DNA of 64,000 nt from Arthrobacter silviterrae (lineage in GTDB: Bacteria; Actinomycetota; Actinomycetes; Actinomycetales; Micrococcaceae): NCBI RefSeq assembly GCF_011045165.1, contig NZ_JAAKZI010000006.1, forward strand, positions 62,001 to 126,000, read 5' to 3'. Shown here piece after piece: positions 1 through 9,701 of the stretch. The notes under the pieces are model-generated. The model did not search any database, was not told the origin of the DNA, and saw only the letters and a program-made list of their open reading frames with translations. Position numbers and translations under genes: made by a program. Each line of letters starts with the position of its first letter. The stretch's first letter is position 1.

Positions 1-823
1 GGACGCCGACGCGCGCCTGCTGGCCACCACCCGTTCACTCGAGTCCGCGCTGCGTTCCAACAGCGCTCGGGGCAAGTGGGGCGAGGTCCAGCTGCGCCGG
101 GTGGTGGAGGCGGCCGGCATGCTGGCCCACGTTGACTTTAACGAGCAGGTACACCTGGTCACCGGCGACGGCGCCCACCGCCCCGACATGGTGGTGCGCC
201 TGCCGGGCGGCAAGGAGCTGGTCCTTGATGCCAAGGTGCCGCTGTCCTCCTACCTTCAGGCGCACGACGCCGGCACCCCGGCAGGTGCCACGGCTAGCGA
301 ACACTTGTCCCGCCACGCGAAGGCGGTGAAGGCCCACGTTGACGCCCTGGCCGGCAAGAAGTACTGGGAAAGCGCCCAGAATTCGCCGGAGCTGGTGATT
401 TGCTTTGTCCCCGTCGAGTCAATCCTGTCCGCCGCCCTCATGGCGGACCCCGGACTGCTGGACTACGCCATGGCGCGCAACGTGGTGCTGGCCTCCCCCA
501 TGTCGCTGCTGGCCATACTGAAGGCGGTTGCTTTCAGCTGGCGCCAGGACGTGCTGACCGAAAACGCCAAGGAGCTCTTTGACCTCTCGGCCCAGCTGTA
601 TACCCGCTTGGGTGCGATGGGCGAGGCCGTTTCCGGCGTGGGCGCTTCGCTGAAAACGTCCGTGGACCGCTACAACAAGCTGGTCGGCACACTTGAAGCC
701 AGGGTGTTGCCCACGGCACGCAAGCTCAATGCCCTCGACGCGGGCACCATTGCCGCGCCCGCCGCCGTCGAGCTTTCACCGCGGTCCCTGACCGCACCGG
801 AGTTTGGCGACAAGGCCTCATAG
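1..823 (+). CDS. rmuC: DNA recombination protein RmuC, C-terminal part (5' end outside window)
   Basis: The reading frame is open from base 2 to the TAG at 821-823 and gives the last 273 residues of an RmuC-family protein. Recognisable stretches are RGKWGEVQLRRVVEAAGM, the PDMVVRLPGGKELVLDAKVPL nuclease-fold segment (PD...DAK) and FVPVESILSAAL. RmuC proteins carry an N-terminal membrane anchor or coiled coil (not in the window) followed by a restriction-endonuclease-like domain, and are linked to limiting rearrangements at inverted repeats; that role is known from the family, not shown here. The gene ends 13 bp before the convergent ispH stop. The neighbourhood rmuC-ispH-xseAB is common in actinobacteria, which supports the call. 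Confidence 0.9.
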   Translation, partial: DADARLLATTRSLESALRSNSARGKWGEVQLRRVVEAAGMLAHVDFNEQVHLVTGDGAHRPDMVVRLPGGKELVLDAKVPLSSYLQAHDAGTPAGATASEHLSRHAKAVKAHVDALAGKKYWESAQNSPELVICFVPVESILSAALMADPGLLDYAMARNVVLASPMSLLAILKAVAFSWRQDVLTENAKELFDLSAQLYTRLGAMGEAVSGVGASLKTSVDRYNKLVGTLEARVLPTARKLNALDAGTIAAPAAVELSPRSLTAPEFGDKAS

Positions 824-836
824 GCCACGGCAGCCG

Positions 837-1922
837 CTAGCCGACGGGGCGCTGGCCGTGCCCGCCCAGGCCGCGGGAGGTGTCGCCGGCTTCTTTGAGC
901 GTGGCACGCAGCTCCTTAGGGAGGGAAAAGAGGATGTCTTCCTGGGCCGTGACCACTTCCTCCACCTCGCCGTAGCCGTATTCAGCCAGGAGCGCCAGCA
1001 CGTCCTGCACCAGGATTTCCGGCACGGAAGCGCCGCTGGTGACGCCTACTGTGGCCACGCCCTCAAACCAGGACTCGTCTATTTCGTTGGCAAAGTCCAC
1101 GCGGTGGGAGGCGAGGGCGCCATATTCCAGGGCAACCTCCATCAGCCGGACGGAGTTGGAGGAGTTGGCCGAGCCCACCACGATGACCAGCTGGGCTTGC
1201 GGCGCAATTTTCTTGATGGCCACCTGGCGGTTGGTGGTGGCGTAGCAAATGTCGTCGCTGGGCGGGTTCTGCAGTTTCGGGAAGCGCTCGCGCAGGATCT
1301 CGACAATTTCCATGGTTTCATCCACCGACAAAGTGGTCTGCGACAGCCAGATCAGGTGGTCCGGATCCTCAACCTGGACAGTGCGCGCCTCCGCCGGGTT
1401 GTTGACGATGGTGGTGCTTTCGGGCGCCTCGCCGTAGGTCCCCTCGACCTCCTCGTGGCCCTTGTGGCCGATGAGCAGGATGTGGTTTTTGGCCTTGGCG
1501 AAGCGAACTGCCTCGCGGTGGACCTTGGTGACGAGCGGGCAGGTGGCGTCAATGGTGCGCAGGTGCCTGTCCTCGGCGGACTGCACCACGGCGGGGCTCA
1601 CCCCGTGCGCGGAGAAGACCACCAGGGCGCCTTCCGGGACCTCGTCGGTTTCCTCGACAAAAATGGCGCCCTTGGCCTCGAGGGAGGAGACCACATGGAC
1701 GTTGTGCACAATCTGCTTGCGCACATAGACGGGTGCGCCGTAGTGTTCCAGCGCCTTTTCCACGGCGATCACGGCCCGGTCGACGCCTGCGCAATAGCCC
1801 CGGGGGGCGGCCAGCAGCACACTCTTTTTGCCCACCACCGGCGCGGCCGCCGCCACCTCTTCGGGCGATTTGCGGCGACGCGGAACGACGGGCATGGGGA
1901 CGGAAACGGCGGAGGCACTCAT
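837..1922 (-). CDS. ispH: 4-hydroxy-3-methylbut-2-enyl diphosphate reductase
   Basis: 361-residue IspH (LytB), the last enzyme of the MEP isoprenoid pathway. It reduces HMBPP to IPP and DMAPP with a 4Fe-4S cluster. The three cluster cysteines are visible in [11 protein letters not shown] (C44), DATCPLVTK and [11 protein letters not shown]. The frame is open further upstream to 2186, but that part lies inside the neighbouring membrane-protein gene and has no family likeness. The ATG at 1922 ([11 protein letters not shown]) is preferred over the ATG at 1931 because a TAAGAT -10-like hexamer (1930-1935, minus strand) ends 7 bases before it, the spacing seen at other leaderless starts here. No Shine-Dalgarno sequence precedes it. 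The C-terminal tail is short and Gly/Arg-rich. Confidence 0.95.
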   Translation of the reverse strand: MSASAVSVPMPVVPRRRKSPEEVAAAAPVVGKKSVLLAAPRGYCAGVDRAVIAVEKALEHYGAPVYVRKQIVHNVHVVSSLEAKGAIFVEETDEVPEGALVVFSAHGVSPAVVQSAEDRHLRTIDATCPLVTKVHREAVRFAKAKNHILLIGHKGHEEVEGTYGEAPESTTIVNNPAEARTVQVEDPDHLIWLSQTTLSVDETMEIVEILRERFPKLQNPPSDDICYATTNRQVAIKKIAPQAQLVIVVGSANSSNSVRLMEVALEYGALASHRVDFANEIDESWFEGVATVGVTSGASVPEILVQDVLALLAEYGYGEVEEVVTAQEDILFSLPKELRATLKEAGDTSRGLGGHGQRPVG

Positions 1923-1932
1923 GCCCACCATC

Positions 1933-2835
1933 TTACGTGGTGCGCCTGCGTCCCACCACGAGCCCCAGCACACCTGCCGCCGCCAGGACGGCCGCCGCAA
2001 CAAACCCGGCCGTGATCCCCGACTGCCAGCTGCCCTGGGCCAGGGCACCCAGCTGCCGCCCAAAATCACCCACCAGGGCATTGGCCGTGCCGTTGCTCCC
2101 GCCGCCAAAATCGGCAAACCTTCCGGCCAGATAGCCCGACCCGGCCAGCCAGGCCAGTGCCACGCAGCCCAGCCCCGCACCGGCAAGGATCAAGGCCACA
2201 GCCCGCCTGCGGGCCATAATGAGTGCCAGGACAAGCACGACGGCGGCAATGACCGCCAGCCAGCTGCCCGCTCCGGCCAGCGTGGCCAGCAGCGGGACAG
2301 CCCGGGCCAATGCTGGCTGGTCCACGTTGACCAGCACCGAGGCCGGTGCCGGCACTGTGATTCCAAGGGTGGCACCCATCCTGTGGGCCACGAGGTCAAC
2401 CAGCGGCGTCACGTCCAGCGTCAGTCCCGTGGGCCCGTCCGGTGTTGCGGACGTGGCTGCGTCCGGCTTGCCGGGCGATCCTGACGTGCCATGCGATCCT
2501 GACGTGCCGGCGAACGCCAGGGCGTGGCTGCGCCGCAGCGTTTCCTCCCACGCCTTCGGGTACCCCGGATCGGACTGGAGTGACTTTGCGGCCTGTGAGA
2601 TGGCACCGGCGGCCAATGCCTGAAGCTGGGGTGGCAGCTTCACCTTCGCGGCCGCCCGGGAGGCCACCAGGGTGGAGAGTCCCTGCTGGAACTGCGCATC
2701 GGAGCCCAGGGGTGCCGCGAGGGCAACAAAGCCGTCCTCGCTGGCCAAATTGCGTTCCGCCCACAACGCGGGCCCGGCCACGGCCGCCAGCAAAAGCGCC
2801 ACAATGACCATCAACGCCGAGCCAAAAGTGCGCAC
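1933..2835 (-). CDS. membrane protein of unknown function next to xseA
   Basis: 300 residues. The N-terminus ([26 protein letters not shown]) is a signal anchor. It is followed by an extracytoplasmic region of about 170 residues with a Gly/Ser/Pro-rich stretch near residues 110-135. Three hydrophobic segments follow near 190-213, 217-238 and 270-292. I do not recognise a domain. The GTG start at 2835 has a good ribosome site (AAGGATGG) a few bases upstream. It is transcribed towards ispH and its stop overlaps the predicted ispH -10. Membrane proteins of this general type sit between ispH and xseA in related genomes, so an envelope role is plausible but not shown. Confidence 0.8.
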   Translation of the reverse strand: MRTFGSALMVIVALLLAAVAGPALWAERNLASEDGFVALAAPLGSDAQFQQGLSTLVASRAAAKVKLPPQLQALAAGAISQAAKSLQSDPGYPKAWEETLRRSHALAFAGTSGSHGTSGSPGKPDAATSATPDGPTGLTLDVTPLVDLVAHRMGATLGITVPAPASVLVNVDQPALARAVPLLATLAGAGSWLAVIAAVVLVLALIMARRRAVALILAGAGLGCVALAWLAGSGYLAGRFADFGGGSNGTANALVGDFGRQLGALAQGSWQSGITAGFVAAAVLAAAGVLGLVVGRRRTT

Positions 2836-2978
2836 GGAACCATCCTTGCCTTGGTGTGGGTGTGAGGAATCAACTTTAGGCCATGCAGCCCCCTGTGGAT
2901 GACGGCGCCGTCGTGTCAGTGCCGAAAGCTAGAGTTGTTCCAAGAGATGCAGGCCAATGAGGACGGAGAGCGCTGCCC

Positions 2979-4223
2979 ATGCAGGATGTCACCCCTGAAC
3001 GCAAAGTCATCCCCCTGACGGCGGGAGAGACCACACCGGAGAACCCCTGGCCGCTGGCCCTGCTAAGCCAAAAACTCAAGGCGCACATTGAGAAAGCCCC
3101 GCCCGCTTGGGTGGAGGGCCAAATCATCGAACTGAACAAGCGGGCCAACGTCAGTTACTTGACCATCCGCGACATTGATGCCGAGGTGTCCCTGAGCGTC
3201 ACGGTCTGGGGTTCGGTCATGGCCCAGCTCGCCACGCCGCTGGAACGCGGGGCCCGAGTGGTGGCCCAGCTCAAGCCCGACTTCTGGCTGAAAACCGGCC
3301 GGCTCTCCATGCAGGGGCGCGACATCCGCCCCGTGGGGCTGGGCGACCTCCTGGCCCGGATCGAGCAGTTGCGGCAGGCCCTGGCGGCCGAAGGCCTGTT
3401 TGACGCCCGCCGCAAGAAGCCGCTGCCGCTGCTCCCCCACCGCATCGGCCTCATCACGGGCCGCAATTCCGACGCCATGAAGGACGTCCTGCGCAACGCC
3501 GCCCTGCGCTGGCCCGCCGTCGAATTTGAGGTCCGCGAGGTGGCTGTCCAGGGCGTCAACGCCGTCACCGCCGTCATCGGCGCCCTCCAGGAGCTCGACG
3601 CCGATCCCGCCGTCGACGTCATTGTCATCGCCCGCGGCGGAGGGTCGCTGGAAGACCTGCTCCCGTTCAGCCATGAATCCCTGGTTCGTGCCGTCTCCGC
3701 CGCCGCCACCCCTGTGGTGAGCGCAATCGGACACGAGGCCGACCGCCCCCTGCTGGATGACGTTGCGGACCTGCGCGCCTCCACGCCCACGGATGCGGCC
3801 AAGCGGATTGTGCCGGATGTGGCGGAGGAACTGCGCCGGGTGGACGCCGCACGCCTCCAGCTGAACCGGCGCATCAACCAACTGCTGGAACGGGAGGGCG
3901 ACCGCCTGGCCCAGCTGCGCTCCAGGCCCTCGCTGGCCCACCCCGAGTCCATGCTCACGGCCCGGCACGACGACGTCGTCCGGCTGGGCGGGCGCGCCCT
4001 GACCGCAGTTCGCACCCAGGTGGGCAGGCATGCCGACCAGCTGGTGCACCTGCGCGCGCAGGTCCGCGCGCTGTCGCCCCAAAAAACCCTGGACCGCGGC
4101 TATGCCGTGGTCCAGCTGGAGGACCGCAGCATTGTTCGCCAGCCCGGGCAGGCACCGTCCGGCACCCCGCTGAACATCCGCGTGGCCGGCGGCGACTTCA
4201 CCGCCACCGCCTCGACCAAGTAA
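2979..4223 (+). CDS. xseA: Exodeoxyribonuclease VII large subunit
   Basis: 414 residues, close to the usual length. An N-terminal OB-fold (about residues 25-125, including [22 protein letters not shown]) is followed by the catalytic Exonuc_VII_L domain. That domain has the conserved blocks [35 protein letters not shown] and [30 protein letters not shown] coiled-coil-like region and the C-terminal LDRGYAVV motif follow. With XseB it degrades single-stranded DNA in both directions. A possible promoter -10 (TAGAGT, about 2930) and a GGAGAG ribosome site lie upstream of the ATG. It is the first gene of a two-gene operon. Confidence 0.97.
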   Translation: MQDVTPERKVIPLTAGETTPENPWPLALLSQKLKAHIEKAPPAWVEGQIIELNKRANVSYLTIRDIDAEVSLSVTVWGSVMAQLATPLERGARVVAQLKPDFWLKTGRLSMQGRDIRPVGLGDLLARIEQLRQALAAEGLFDARRKKPLPLLPHRIGLITGRNSDAMKDVLRNAALRWPAVEFEVREVAVQGVNAVTAVIGALQELDADPAVDVIVIARGGGSLEDLLPFSHESLVRAVSAAATPVVSAIGHEADRPLLDDVADLRASTPTDAAKRIVPDVAEELRRVDAARLQLNRRINQLLEREGDRLAQLRSRPSLAHPESMLTARHDDVVRLGGRALTAVRTQVGRHADQLVHLRAQVRALSPQKTLDRGYAVVQLEDRSIVRQPGQAPSGTPLNIRVAGGDFTATASTK

Positions 4224-4233
4224 AGGAAGCCCC

Positions 4234-4452
4234 ATGAACACTCCCGACCCCAACGCAGATGTTGCCACCCTCAGCTATGAGCAGGCGCGCGAACAGCTCG
4301 TCGCCGTCGTCAACCAGCTTGAGGCCGGCAGCTCCAGCCTTGAGGACTCGCTGGCCCTTTGGGAACGAGGCGAGGCCCTGGCCAAGAAGTGCGAGGAATG
4401 GCTTGAAGGCGCCAAGGCCCGCCTCGACGCCGCCCGTGCGACTGCCGAATAG
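4234..4452 (+). CDS. xseB: Exodeoxyribonuclease VII small subunit
   Basis: 72 residues, helical, with the family signature YEQARE(Q)[33 protein letters not shown]. Many copies of this subunit bind the long helix of XseA. It starts 10 bp after the xseA stop with an AAAGGAAG ribosome site, so the two are one operon. A strong hairpin follows 15 bp downstream. Confidence 0.96.
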   Translation: MNTPDPNADVATLSYEQAREQLVAVVNQLEAGSSSLEDSLALWERGEALAKKCEEWLEGAKARLDAARATAE

Positions 4453-4467
4453 CCACAAATTGCTTCC

Positions 4468-4527
4468 GGATGCCGGTTCGGACTTTTGATCCCGGCATAT
4501 CAGGATCAAAAGTCCGAACCGGCATCC
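4468..4527. terminator. Perfect 25-bp inverted repeat between convergent xseB and ppk2
   Basis: Left arm 4468-4492 and right arm 4503-4527 are exact reverse complements (25 of 25) around a 10-base loop. The arms contain TTTTGATCC / GGATCAAAA, so an A/T tract is inside the stem rather than after it. Placed between two convergent genes it most likely ends transcription from both sides. It is long for a simple terminator and could also be one copy of a dispersed palindromic repeat; no second copy is seen in this window. Confidence 0.75.
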
Positions 4528-4548
4528 CTGGCGCTTTCGGCCACCGGC

Positions 4549-5403
4549 TCAGGCGTCCTTGAGGCGGGCCCGTTCGTGCTGGAGGTCGAAGTTTCCGGCC
4601 GGCCACTGCAGGTTCATGGCGCCGAGCGTCTCGATCAGGATTTCCTGGACGGCCAGGCGGGCGTACCATTTTTTGTCGGCCGGCACCACATACCAGGGCG
4701 CTGAGGCGGTGCTGGTGCGCTCAAACGCTTTTTGGTAGGCGTCCATGTAGGCGGGCCAGAAGGCGCGCTCGTCGAGGTCGCCGGAACTGTACTTCCAGAA
4801 CTTGGTGGGGTCGTGGAGCCTGGCGCCGAGCCGTTTGAGTTGTTCGTCCGGCCCCAGGTGGAGCATGACCTTGACCACGGTGGTGCCGGCGGCGGCCAGT
4901 TCCGCTTCAAAGCCGTTGATGGCTTCGTAGCGCCGGTCCAGTTCCGCTTCGCCGGCCCAGCCGTGGACGCGGTGAATGAGCACGTCCTCGTAGTGGGAGC
5001 GGTCAAAGACGCCGAACATGCCCGGTTCCGGCGCGGCGGGGCGGACGCGCCACAGGAAGTCGTGGGCCTTTTCCTCCTCGGTGGGCGCCTTGAAGGCCTT
5101 CAGCTTCACGCCTTGCGGATCGACGGCACCCACCACATGCCCCACGATGCCGCCCTTGCCGGCCGTGTCCATGGCCTGCAGCACCAGCAGGACTGAGCGT
5201 TGGCCGCCAAAACGGCTCTCCGCGAACAGCTGCTCCTGGAGCTGGGCCAAAACCGGCGCCCGGGCTGCCAAGGCTGCGGCGCCGTCGTGCTTCTTGCCGG
5301 AAAAGCCGGGAGCCGCATTGGTGGGCCGGGCCGCCAGGGAAAACCCCGGGCCAACCTTGAGCACGCCGGCCGGGGAAGCGGTAAATCCAAGGGGAAGTGA
5401 CAC
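4549..5403 (-). CDS. ppk2: Polyphosphate kinase 2 family protein
   Basis: 284 residues of the PPK2 (PF03976) fold, a P-loop kinase moving phosphate between polyphosphate and nucleotides. Visible motifs are Walker A QAMDTAGKGG (about 77-85), Walker B VFDRSHYEDV (D135), and the lid KFWKYSSGDLDERAFW (about 205). The length fits a single-domain PPK2 that phosphorylates NMP or NDP, but the class cannot be fixed by eye. The GTG start has AAGGAAAGG upstream. The N-terminal 30 residues are weakly conserved in the family, so a later start is possible. The gene lies 14 bp downstream of the aminotransferase stop and is probably co-transcribed with it. Confidence 0.9.
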   Translation of the reverse strand: MSLPLGFTASPAGVLKVGPGFSLAARPTNAAPGFSGKKHDGAAALAARAPVLAQLQEQLFAESRFGGQRSVLLVLQAMDTAGKGGIVGHVVGAVDPQGVKLKAFKAPTEEEKAHDFLWRVRPAAPEPGMFGVFDRSHYEDVLIHRVHGWAGEAELDRRYEAINGFEAELAAAGTTVVKVMLHLGPDEQLKRLGARLHDPTKFWKYSSGDLDERAFWPAYMDAYQKAFERTSTASAPWYVVPADKKWYARLAVQEILIETLGAMNLQWPAGNFDLQHERARLKDA

Positions 5404-5417
5404 GGTGGGGCCTTTCC

Positions 5418-6635
5418 TTAGGGTTTGTAGGTGCTGAGGAACTCCCCGATCCGGCCCACTGCCTCTTCCAGGTCCAGGACGCTGGGCAGGGTGACGAGGC
5501 GGAAGTGGTCGGGCCGGATCCAGTTGAATGCGGTGCCGTGGGAGATGAGGATTTTCTGCTGTTGCAGGAGGTCAAGGGCAAATTTTTCGTCGCTCTTGAT
5601 GGGGTAGATCTCCGGATCCAGCCTGGGGAAAAGGTACAGCGCCCCCTTGGCCTGGTTGACCGAGACGCCCGGGATGTCGTTGAGCATGCGGTAGGCGAGG
5701 TCGCGCTGTTCGCGGAGCCGGCCGCCGGGCAGGATCAGGTCCTCGATGCTTTGGTGCCCGCCCAGGGCCGTCTGGATGGCGTGCTGGCCGGGAACGTTGG
5801 CGCACATGCGCATGTTGGCGAGGAGGTTGATGCCTTCCAGGTAGTCCGCGGCGGCGGCCTTGGGGCCGGAGATGGCCAGCCAGCCGGAGCGGTAGCCGCA
5901 GATGCGGTAGGCCTTGGACAGGCCGCTGAACGTCATGCACAGCACGTCGTCGCCCGTGATGGCGGCCGTGTTGGTGAACTCGGTGCCGTCGTAGAGGATT
6001 TTCTCGTAAATCTCGTCGGAGAACACGATCAGCCCGTGCTTGCGGGCCAGGTCCACCATGCCCGCAATGATGTGCGGCGGGTAGACGGCGCCGGTGGGGT
6101 TGTTCGGGTTGATGATGACCAGGCCCTTGGTGCGGGGCGTGATTTTCGCCGCCAGGTCCTCCAAATCGGGCCACCACTCGTTTTCCTCGTCGCACAGGTA
6201 ATGCACGGGGCGGCCGCCGGCCAGGCTGACGGAGGCAGTCCACAGCGGGTAGTCCGGCGTGGGGACCAACACCTCGTCCCCCGTGTCCAGCAGCGCCATG
6301 AGGGACAGGGTGATGAGTTCGCTGACCCCGTTGCCGAGGTAGACATCATCAACGTGGATGGTGTGGATGCCTCGTGTTTGGTAGTACTGCACCACGGCCG
6401 TGCGCGCCGAGAAGATGCCGCGCGAATCGCTGTAGCCCTGTGCGTGGGGCAGGTGGCGGATCATGTCCACGAGAATGGCATCCGGGGCTTCAAAGCCAAA
6501 TGGCGCCGGGTTGCCGATGTTCAGCTTGAGGATCCGGTGGCCCTCGGACTCCATCTTCTGCGCCTGCTCCAGCACCGGGCCGCGGATGTCATAGAGCACA
6601 TTGTGAAGCTTGGTGGACTGCTTGAATTCTGCCAT
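5418..6635 (-). CDS. PLP-dependent aminotransferase, AlaA-type (alanine transaminase)
   Basis: 405 residues, fold-type I class I/II aminotransferase. Visible are GNGVSELI, the conserved NPNNPTGAVYP (about 176-186), SDEIYEKILYDG, the PLP lysine in SGLSKAYRICGYRSGW (K241), and the C-terminal arginine in DHFRLVTLPS. The N-terminus (KLHNVLYDIRGPVL.QA..ME..GHRILKLNIGNPAPFGF) is typical of the AlaA/YfbQ group, which makes alanine from pyruvate with glutamate. The ATG at 6635 is preceded by CATATT ending 6 bases upstream, a leaderless layout. Substrate specificity is inferred from family resemblance. Confidence 0.9.
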   Translation of the reverse strand: MAEFKQSTKLHNVLYDIRGPVLEQAQKMESEGHRILKLNIGNPAPFGFEAPDAILVDMIRHLPHAQGYSDSRGIFSARTAVVQYYQTRGIHTIHVDDVYLGNGVSELITLSLMALLDTGDEVLVPTPDYPLWTASVSLAGGRPVHYLCDEENEWWPDLEDLAAKITPRTKGLVIINPNNPTGAVYPPHIIAGMVDLARKHGLIVFSDEIYEKILYDGTEFTNTAAITGDDVLCMTFSGLSKAYRICGYRSGWLAISGPKAAAADYLEGINLLANMRMCANVPGQHAIQTALGGHQSIEDLILPGGRLREQRDLAYRMLNDIPGVSVNQAKGALYLFPRLDPEIYPIKSDEKFALDLLQQQKILISHGTAFNWIRPDHFRLVTLPSVLDLEEAVGRIGEFLSTYKP

Positions 6636-6701
6636 TTACCAAATATGGCACAACAGCTGAGCCAGCGCTGGCTGGACATGGGGCCTGCTGCGGGCCAATG
6701 G

Positions 6702-7670
6702 CTAATTAGTGGCCTTGACCAGACCCTTTTGCACCAGCCAGGAACGGGCGACGGCGTCAAGTGACGTTTTGTTGCTGCCCGCGGCAAGCCTGTTCAGGTT
6801 GACGAGTTCGTCGGTGCTCAGGGCCCCGGAAACCTTGTTCAGCACGCCCTGGACATCGGCCGGGACCTTGGCAGCCAAAACCACCGGCACCACGTTTTGG
6901 GGCAGGAACAGGTGCTTGGGGTCAGTGAGGACCACCAGCGCGTTGTCCGGGATGGCCGGGGAGGAACTGTGGATGTCGGCCACCTGGACGTCATCGCGGA
7001 TCAGCGCCAGCAGGAGCTCATTTTTGGTGTTGGGCAGCTGCACATAGGACTTCGGCACACAGTTGTAGTCGGAGCCCAGTGCCGACAGGCCGCGCTCGGC
7101 AAGGCGAAACTCTGCGGAGCCGCCGAACGCGAGTTTGTCACACACCTTCGCCAGGTCTGCGATGGTCTTGAGCTGGTACTTTTCGGCCGTCACGGTGGTG
7201 ACGGCGATGCTGTCGCTGTCTTCGGCCTTGGCCGCGTCCAGCACGGCCAGGGACTGCGGCAGCTCCTTCTTGAGCGCATCCAGCACTTGCGCCGTGGTGG
7301 CGGCGTCCGGGACCGCGGTGGAGCCCTTGGCGGCCGCAGCGGCCAGCAGCACGCGCGAATAGCCGGGGGCAATGTCCACCGTGCCGGCCTCCAGCTTGTC
7401 CAGCAAGGTGCCGTCGGCCGGATCTGCCGGGCTGACGACGGCGTTGACGCCTGCGGCATTGAGGGCTGCCGCGTACACATGGGCCAGCAGGGCACCCTCG
7501 GTCGGGTTGGTGCCGTCGGGGGCTGCCGGCGTGCCCACCACCAGCGGTGCAACACCCACGGAACGGGTCACACTGGGGATCACCACGATGGGCTCGGGCG
7601 AGCAGGCCGGGACACCGGTGAGCAGGAGCGCCGCGGCAAGGACGACGGCGGCGGATCGGCGAAGGCGCAT
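6702..7670 (-). CDS. Osmoprotectant (glycine betaine/choline)-type ABC substrate-binding lipoprotein
   Basis: 322 residues. The N-terminus MRLRRSAAVVLAAALLLTGVPACSPEP is a lipoprotein signal with a PAC lipobox. The body resembles OpuAC-like periplasmic binding proteins (PF04069): a GTLLDKLEAGTVDIAPGYS-type motif, EKYQLKTIADLAKVCDKLAFGG and the C-terminal LNRLAAGSNKTSLDAVARSWLVQKGL. The start is fixed by the lipobox and an AAGGGAGAGC ribosome site. No permease or ATPase gene is adjacent, so partners must be elsewhere if it works in uptake. Ligand unknown. Confidence 0.8.
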   Translation of the reverse strand: MRLRRSAAVVLAAALLLTGVPACSPEPIVVIPSVTRSVGVAPLVVGTPAAPDGTNPTEGALLAHVYAAALNAAGVNAVVSPADPADGTLLDKLEAGTVDIAPGYSRVLLAAAAAKGSTAVPDAATTAQVLDALKKELPQSLAVLDAAKAEDSDSIAVTTVTAEKYQLKTIADLAKVCDKLAFGGSAEFRLAERGLSALGSDYNCVPKSYVQLPNTKNELLLALIRDDVQVADIHSSSPAIPDNALVVLTDPKHLFLPQNVVPVVLAAKVPADVQGVLNKVSGALSTDELVNLNRLAAGSNKTSLDAVARSWLVQKGLVKATN

Positions 7671-7763
7671 GCTCTCCCTTGGCGGCAGGTGGGCGGGGGC
7701 CCATGGGGCCGGTCCGGGCGATGGACGCACGACGCGCCCCGCACCCACCAGCTTACCGGTGGG

Positions 7764-9662
7764 CTACCCCAGGTCCTCCACGTGGGTGGCATGCGTCGAT
7801 CCCAGTTGGGCCGCTGCCAGCAGCTGCGCCCCCTCCCCGCCGTGTTCCAGCTCCAGGACCGTGAGGGCGTTGGGCCCCTCGCGCAGCAGCGGAGCTGGAA
7901 CATACAGGCTGTGCTGCGGGCCGATCTCCCAATAGCGGCCCAGCAGGAAGCCGTTGACCCAGACCATGCCCTTGCCAAAGCCGGGCAGGGCCAGGTGCGT
8001 GTCGGCAGGCCTGTCGACGTGGAATTCACCGTGGAAGAAGCCGGAGGCGCCGGCGCCCGTGGCCGTGCCGGCGCCGGTGCCCGCGCCGGTGCCCGCGCCG
8101 GTATCCTGGGCCAGCAGCCGCTCCAGTGGCAGCTCAAGGTTGACGGCGCGCTGTTCCCAGTGGAAAACGTAACGCTGGTTGACCAGCACGCCGTCCAGGA
8201 TTCCCTTGCCCTGGCCAAACAGCGGGCCGTAGTTGATGCGGCCCTGGTTTTCCACAAGGATTTCCAGCGCCGCCGGGGCACCCGTGCCCTGGACCGTGAG
8301 GCCGTCGGCACCCGTCGCGTCCGTCAGCACCCCGACGAACGTTCCGTCCACCCAGACATAGGCCCGGTCGTGGAGCCCCCTCAGCTTGATGGTTCCGTCC
8401 CCGCGGGGCAGCACGGCCGTGGCGCTGTAGTGGACCAGTCCGCGGTCCAGGCCCAGGTTCTCAAAGCTCAATGGCTTGACGCTGCGCACCCGTTCCACGG
8501 CGCGGACAAAGTCCAGCAGCCCCATGCCAGCCTCCAGGGCGACGGCGGCCTCCGGCAGCACCGCAGCCGGCTCAAGGAGAGCGGCCGGAACGGGCTCCGG
8601 CTCGCGGCCCTGTGCGGCCAGAAAGACCTCCCGCATGGCATGGAACTTGGCGGTCAGGGCGCCGTCTTCGGCTATGGGGGCGTCGGAGTCGTAGCTGGTG
8701 ACCGTAGGCTGGAGGGCGCCGTCGTGGTTGGCTCCGGAGGCCAGGCCGAAGTTGGTGCCGCCGTGGGCCATGTAAAGGCAGATGGAGCCGCCCACGTCCA
8801 GGATCTTGGCGGCTTCCGCGGCTGCTTCGGTGCTGCTGCGGGTGTGGTGGTCCTCGCCCCAGTGGTCAAACCAGCCGTTCCAAAACTCGACGGTGAAGAA
8901 GGGCTCGCCTGGGCGGCGGCGCTCCCAGACGGCGTCGGACTCGTCGCCGCGGGAGCCCAGCGTGGCCGCGGCCCAGGTGTCCGGCAGGGCGCCGCCGTCC
9001 AGGAAGTAGTCGGTGCCGCCGTCGGCCGTGAACAGCATTTCCGTGATGCCGCGGGCCCGCAGGGCCGCGCGGTTCCAGCGCAGGTACTCCTGGTCGTCGC
9101 CGTAGCTGCCGTATTCGTTCTCCACCTGCACGGCCACCACGGGCCCGCCGTTGGCTGCCTGGAGGGGTGCGATGACGGGCAGCAGGGCGTCAAACCACCG
9201 TTCCACGACGGCGGTGAAGCGGGGGTCGGAGGAGCGCAGCGCCATGTCTCTGCCGGAGATCGCCCAGGCCGGGAAGCCGCCGTTGTCCCATTCGGCGCAG
9301 ATGTAGGGCCCCGGCCGGACGATGACGTCCAGCCCGGCGTCGCCCGCCATCGTGATGAACCGGGCCAGGTCGCGCCAGCCCGTGAAGTCGGGTGCAACCC
9401 CCTGCTCCGGCTGGTGGAAGTTCCAGGCCACGTACGTGTCCAGGGTGTTCACGCCGAGGGCAACCAAGCGGTCGATCCTGTCCTGCCACTGCTCCGGGTG
9501 GACACGGAAATAGTGGATGGCACCAGCAATGATTTGGTGCTGGCGGCCGTTTCTGAACAGCGTGCGCCCGGCGTAGGACAGCGCCGGCGCTGCGGGCTCC
9601 TGGCCTGCGGGCGCTGCGACTGCGGACGTCGGGACGGCAGGCGTGGCGGCTTGGGTGGACAA
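7764..9662 (-). CDS. Beta-galactosidase, glycoside hydrolase family 35
   Basis: 632 residues. The GH35 catalytic barrel covers about residues 30-360: AGAIHYFRVHPEQWQDRI, TYVAWNFHQPEQG, RPGPYICAEWDNGGFPAW, the acid/base Glu in AVQVENEYGSYG (about E183) and the nucleophile in FFTVEFWNGWFDHWGE (about E259). C-terminal beta domains include MVWVNGFLLGRYWEIGPQHSLYVPAPLL. No signal peptide is visible, so it probably acts inside the cell. The TTG at 9662 is chosen because AGGAGATTAC directly precedes it; the ATG at 9698 has no ribosome site. A Gly-Ala-Gly-Thr repeat (DNA 8047-8105) forms a flexible linker. It is divergent from a LacI-type regulator, the likely controller. Confidence 0.9.
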   Translation of the reverse strand: MSTQAATPAVPTSAVAAPAGQEPAAPALSYAGRTLFRNGRQHQIIAGAIHYFRVHPEQWQDRIDRLVALGVNTLDTYVAWNFHQPEQGVAPDFTGWRDLARFITMAGDAGLDVIVRPGPYICAEWDNGGFPAWAISGRDMALRSSDPRFTAVVERWFDALLPVIAPLQAANGGPVVAVQVENEYGSYGDDQEYLRWNRAALRARGITEMLFTADGGTDYFLDGGALPDTWAAATLGSRGDESDAVWERRRPGEPFFTVEFWNGWFDHWGEDHHTRSSTEAAAEAAKILDVGGSICLYMAHGGTNFGLASGANHDGALQPTVTSYDSDAPIAEDGALTAKFHAMREVFLAAQGREPEPVPAALLEPAAVLPEAAVALEAGMGLLDFVRAVERVRSVKPLSFENLGLDRGLVHYSATAVLPRGDGTIKLRGLHDRAYVWVDGTFVGVLTDATGADGLTVQGTGAPAALEILVENQGRINYGPLFGQGKGILDGVLVNQRYVFHWEQRAVNLELPLERLLAQDTGAGTGAGTGAGTATGAGASGFFHGEFHVDRPADTHLALPGFGKGMVWVNGFLLGRYWEIGPQHSLYVPAPLLREGPNALTVLELEHGGEGAQLLAAAQLGSTHATHVEDLG

Positions 9663-9701
9663 GTAATCTCCTGGCGCTGGATTCAAGGGAACGGACATTG
9701 G

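Noticed and set aside
1932-2186. N-terminal extension of IspH up to 2186
   Set aside because: It lies entirely within the membrane-protein gene, is Trp/Pro-rich without IspH likeness, and a -10-like hexamer sits just before the ATG at 1922.
5397-6764. 455-codon plus-strand open frame opposite the aminotransferase
   Set aside because: Antisense shadow of an enzyme with all PLP-site motifs.
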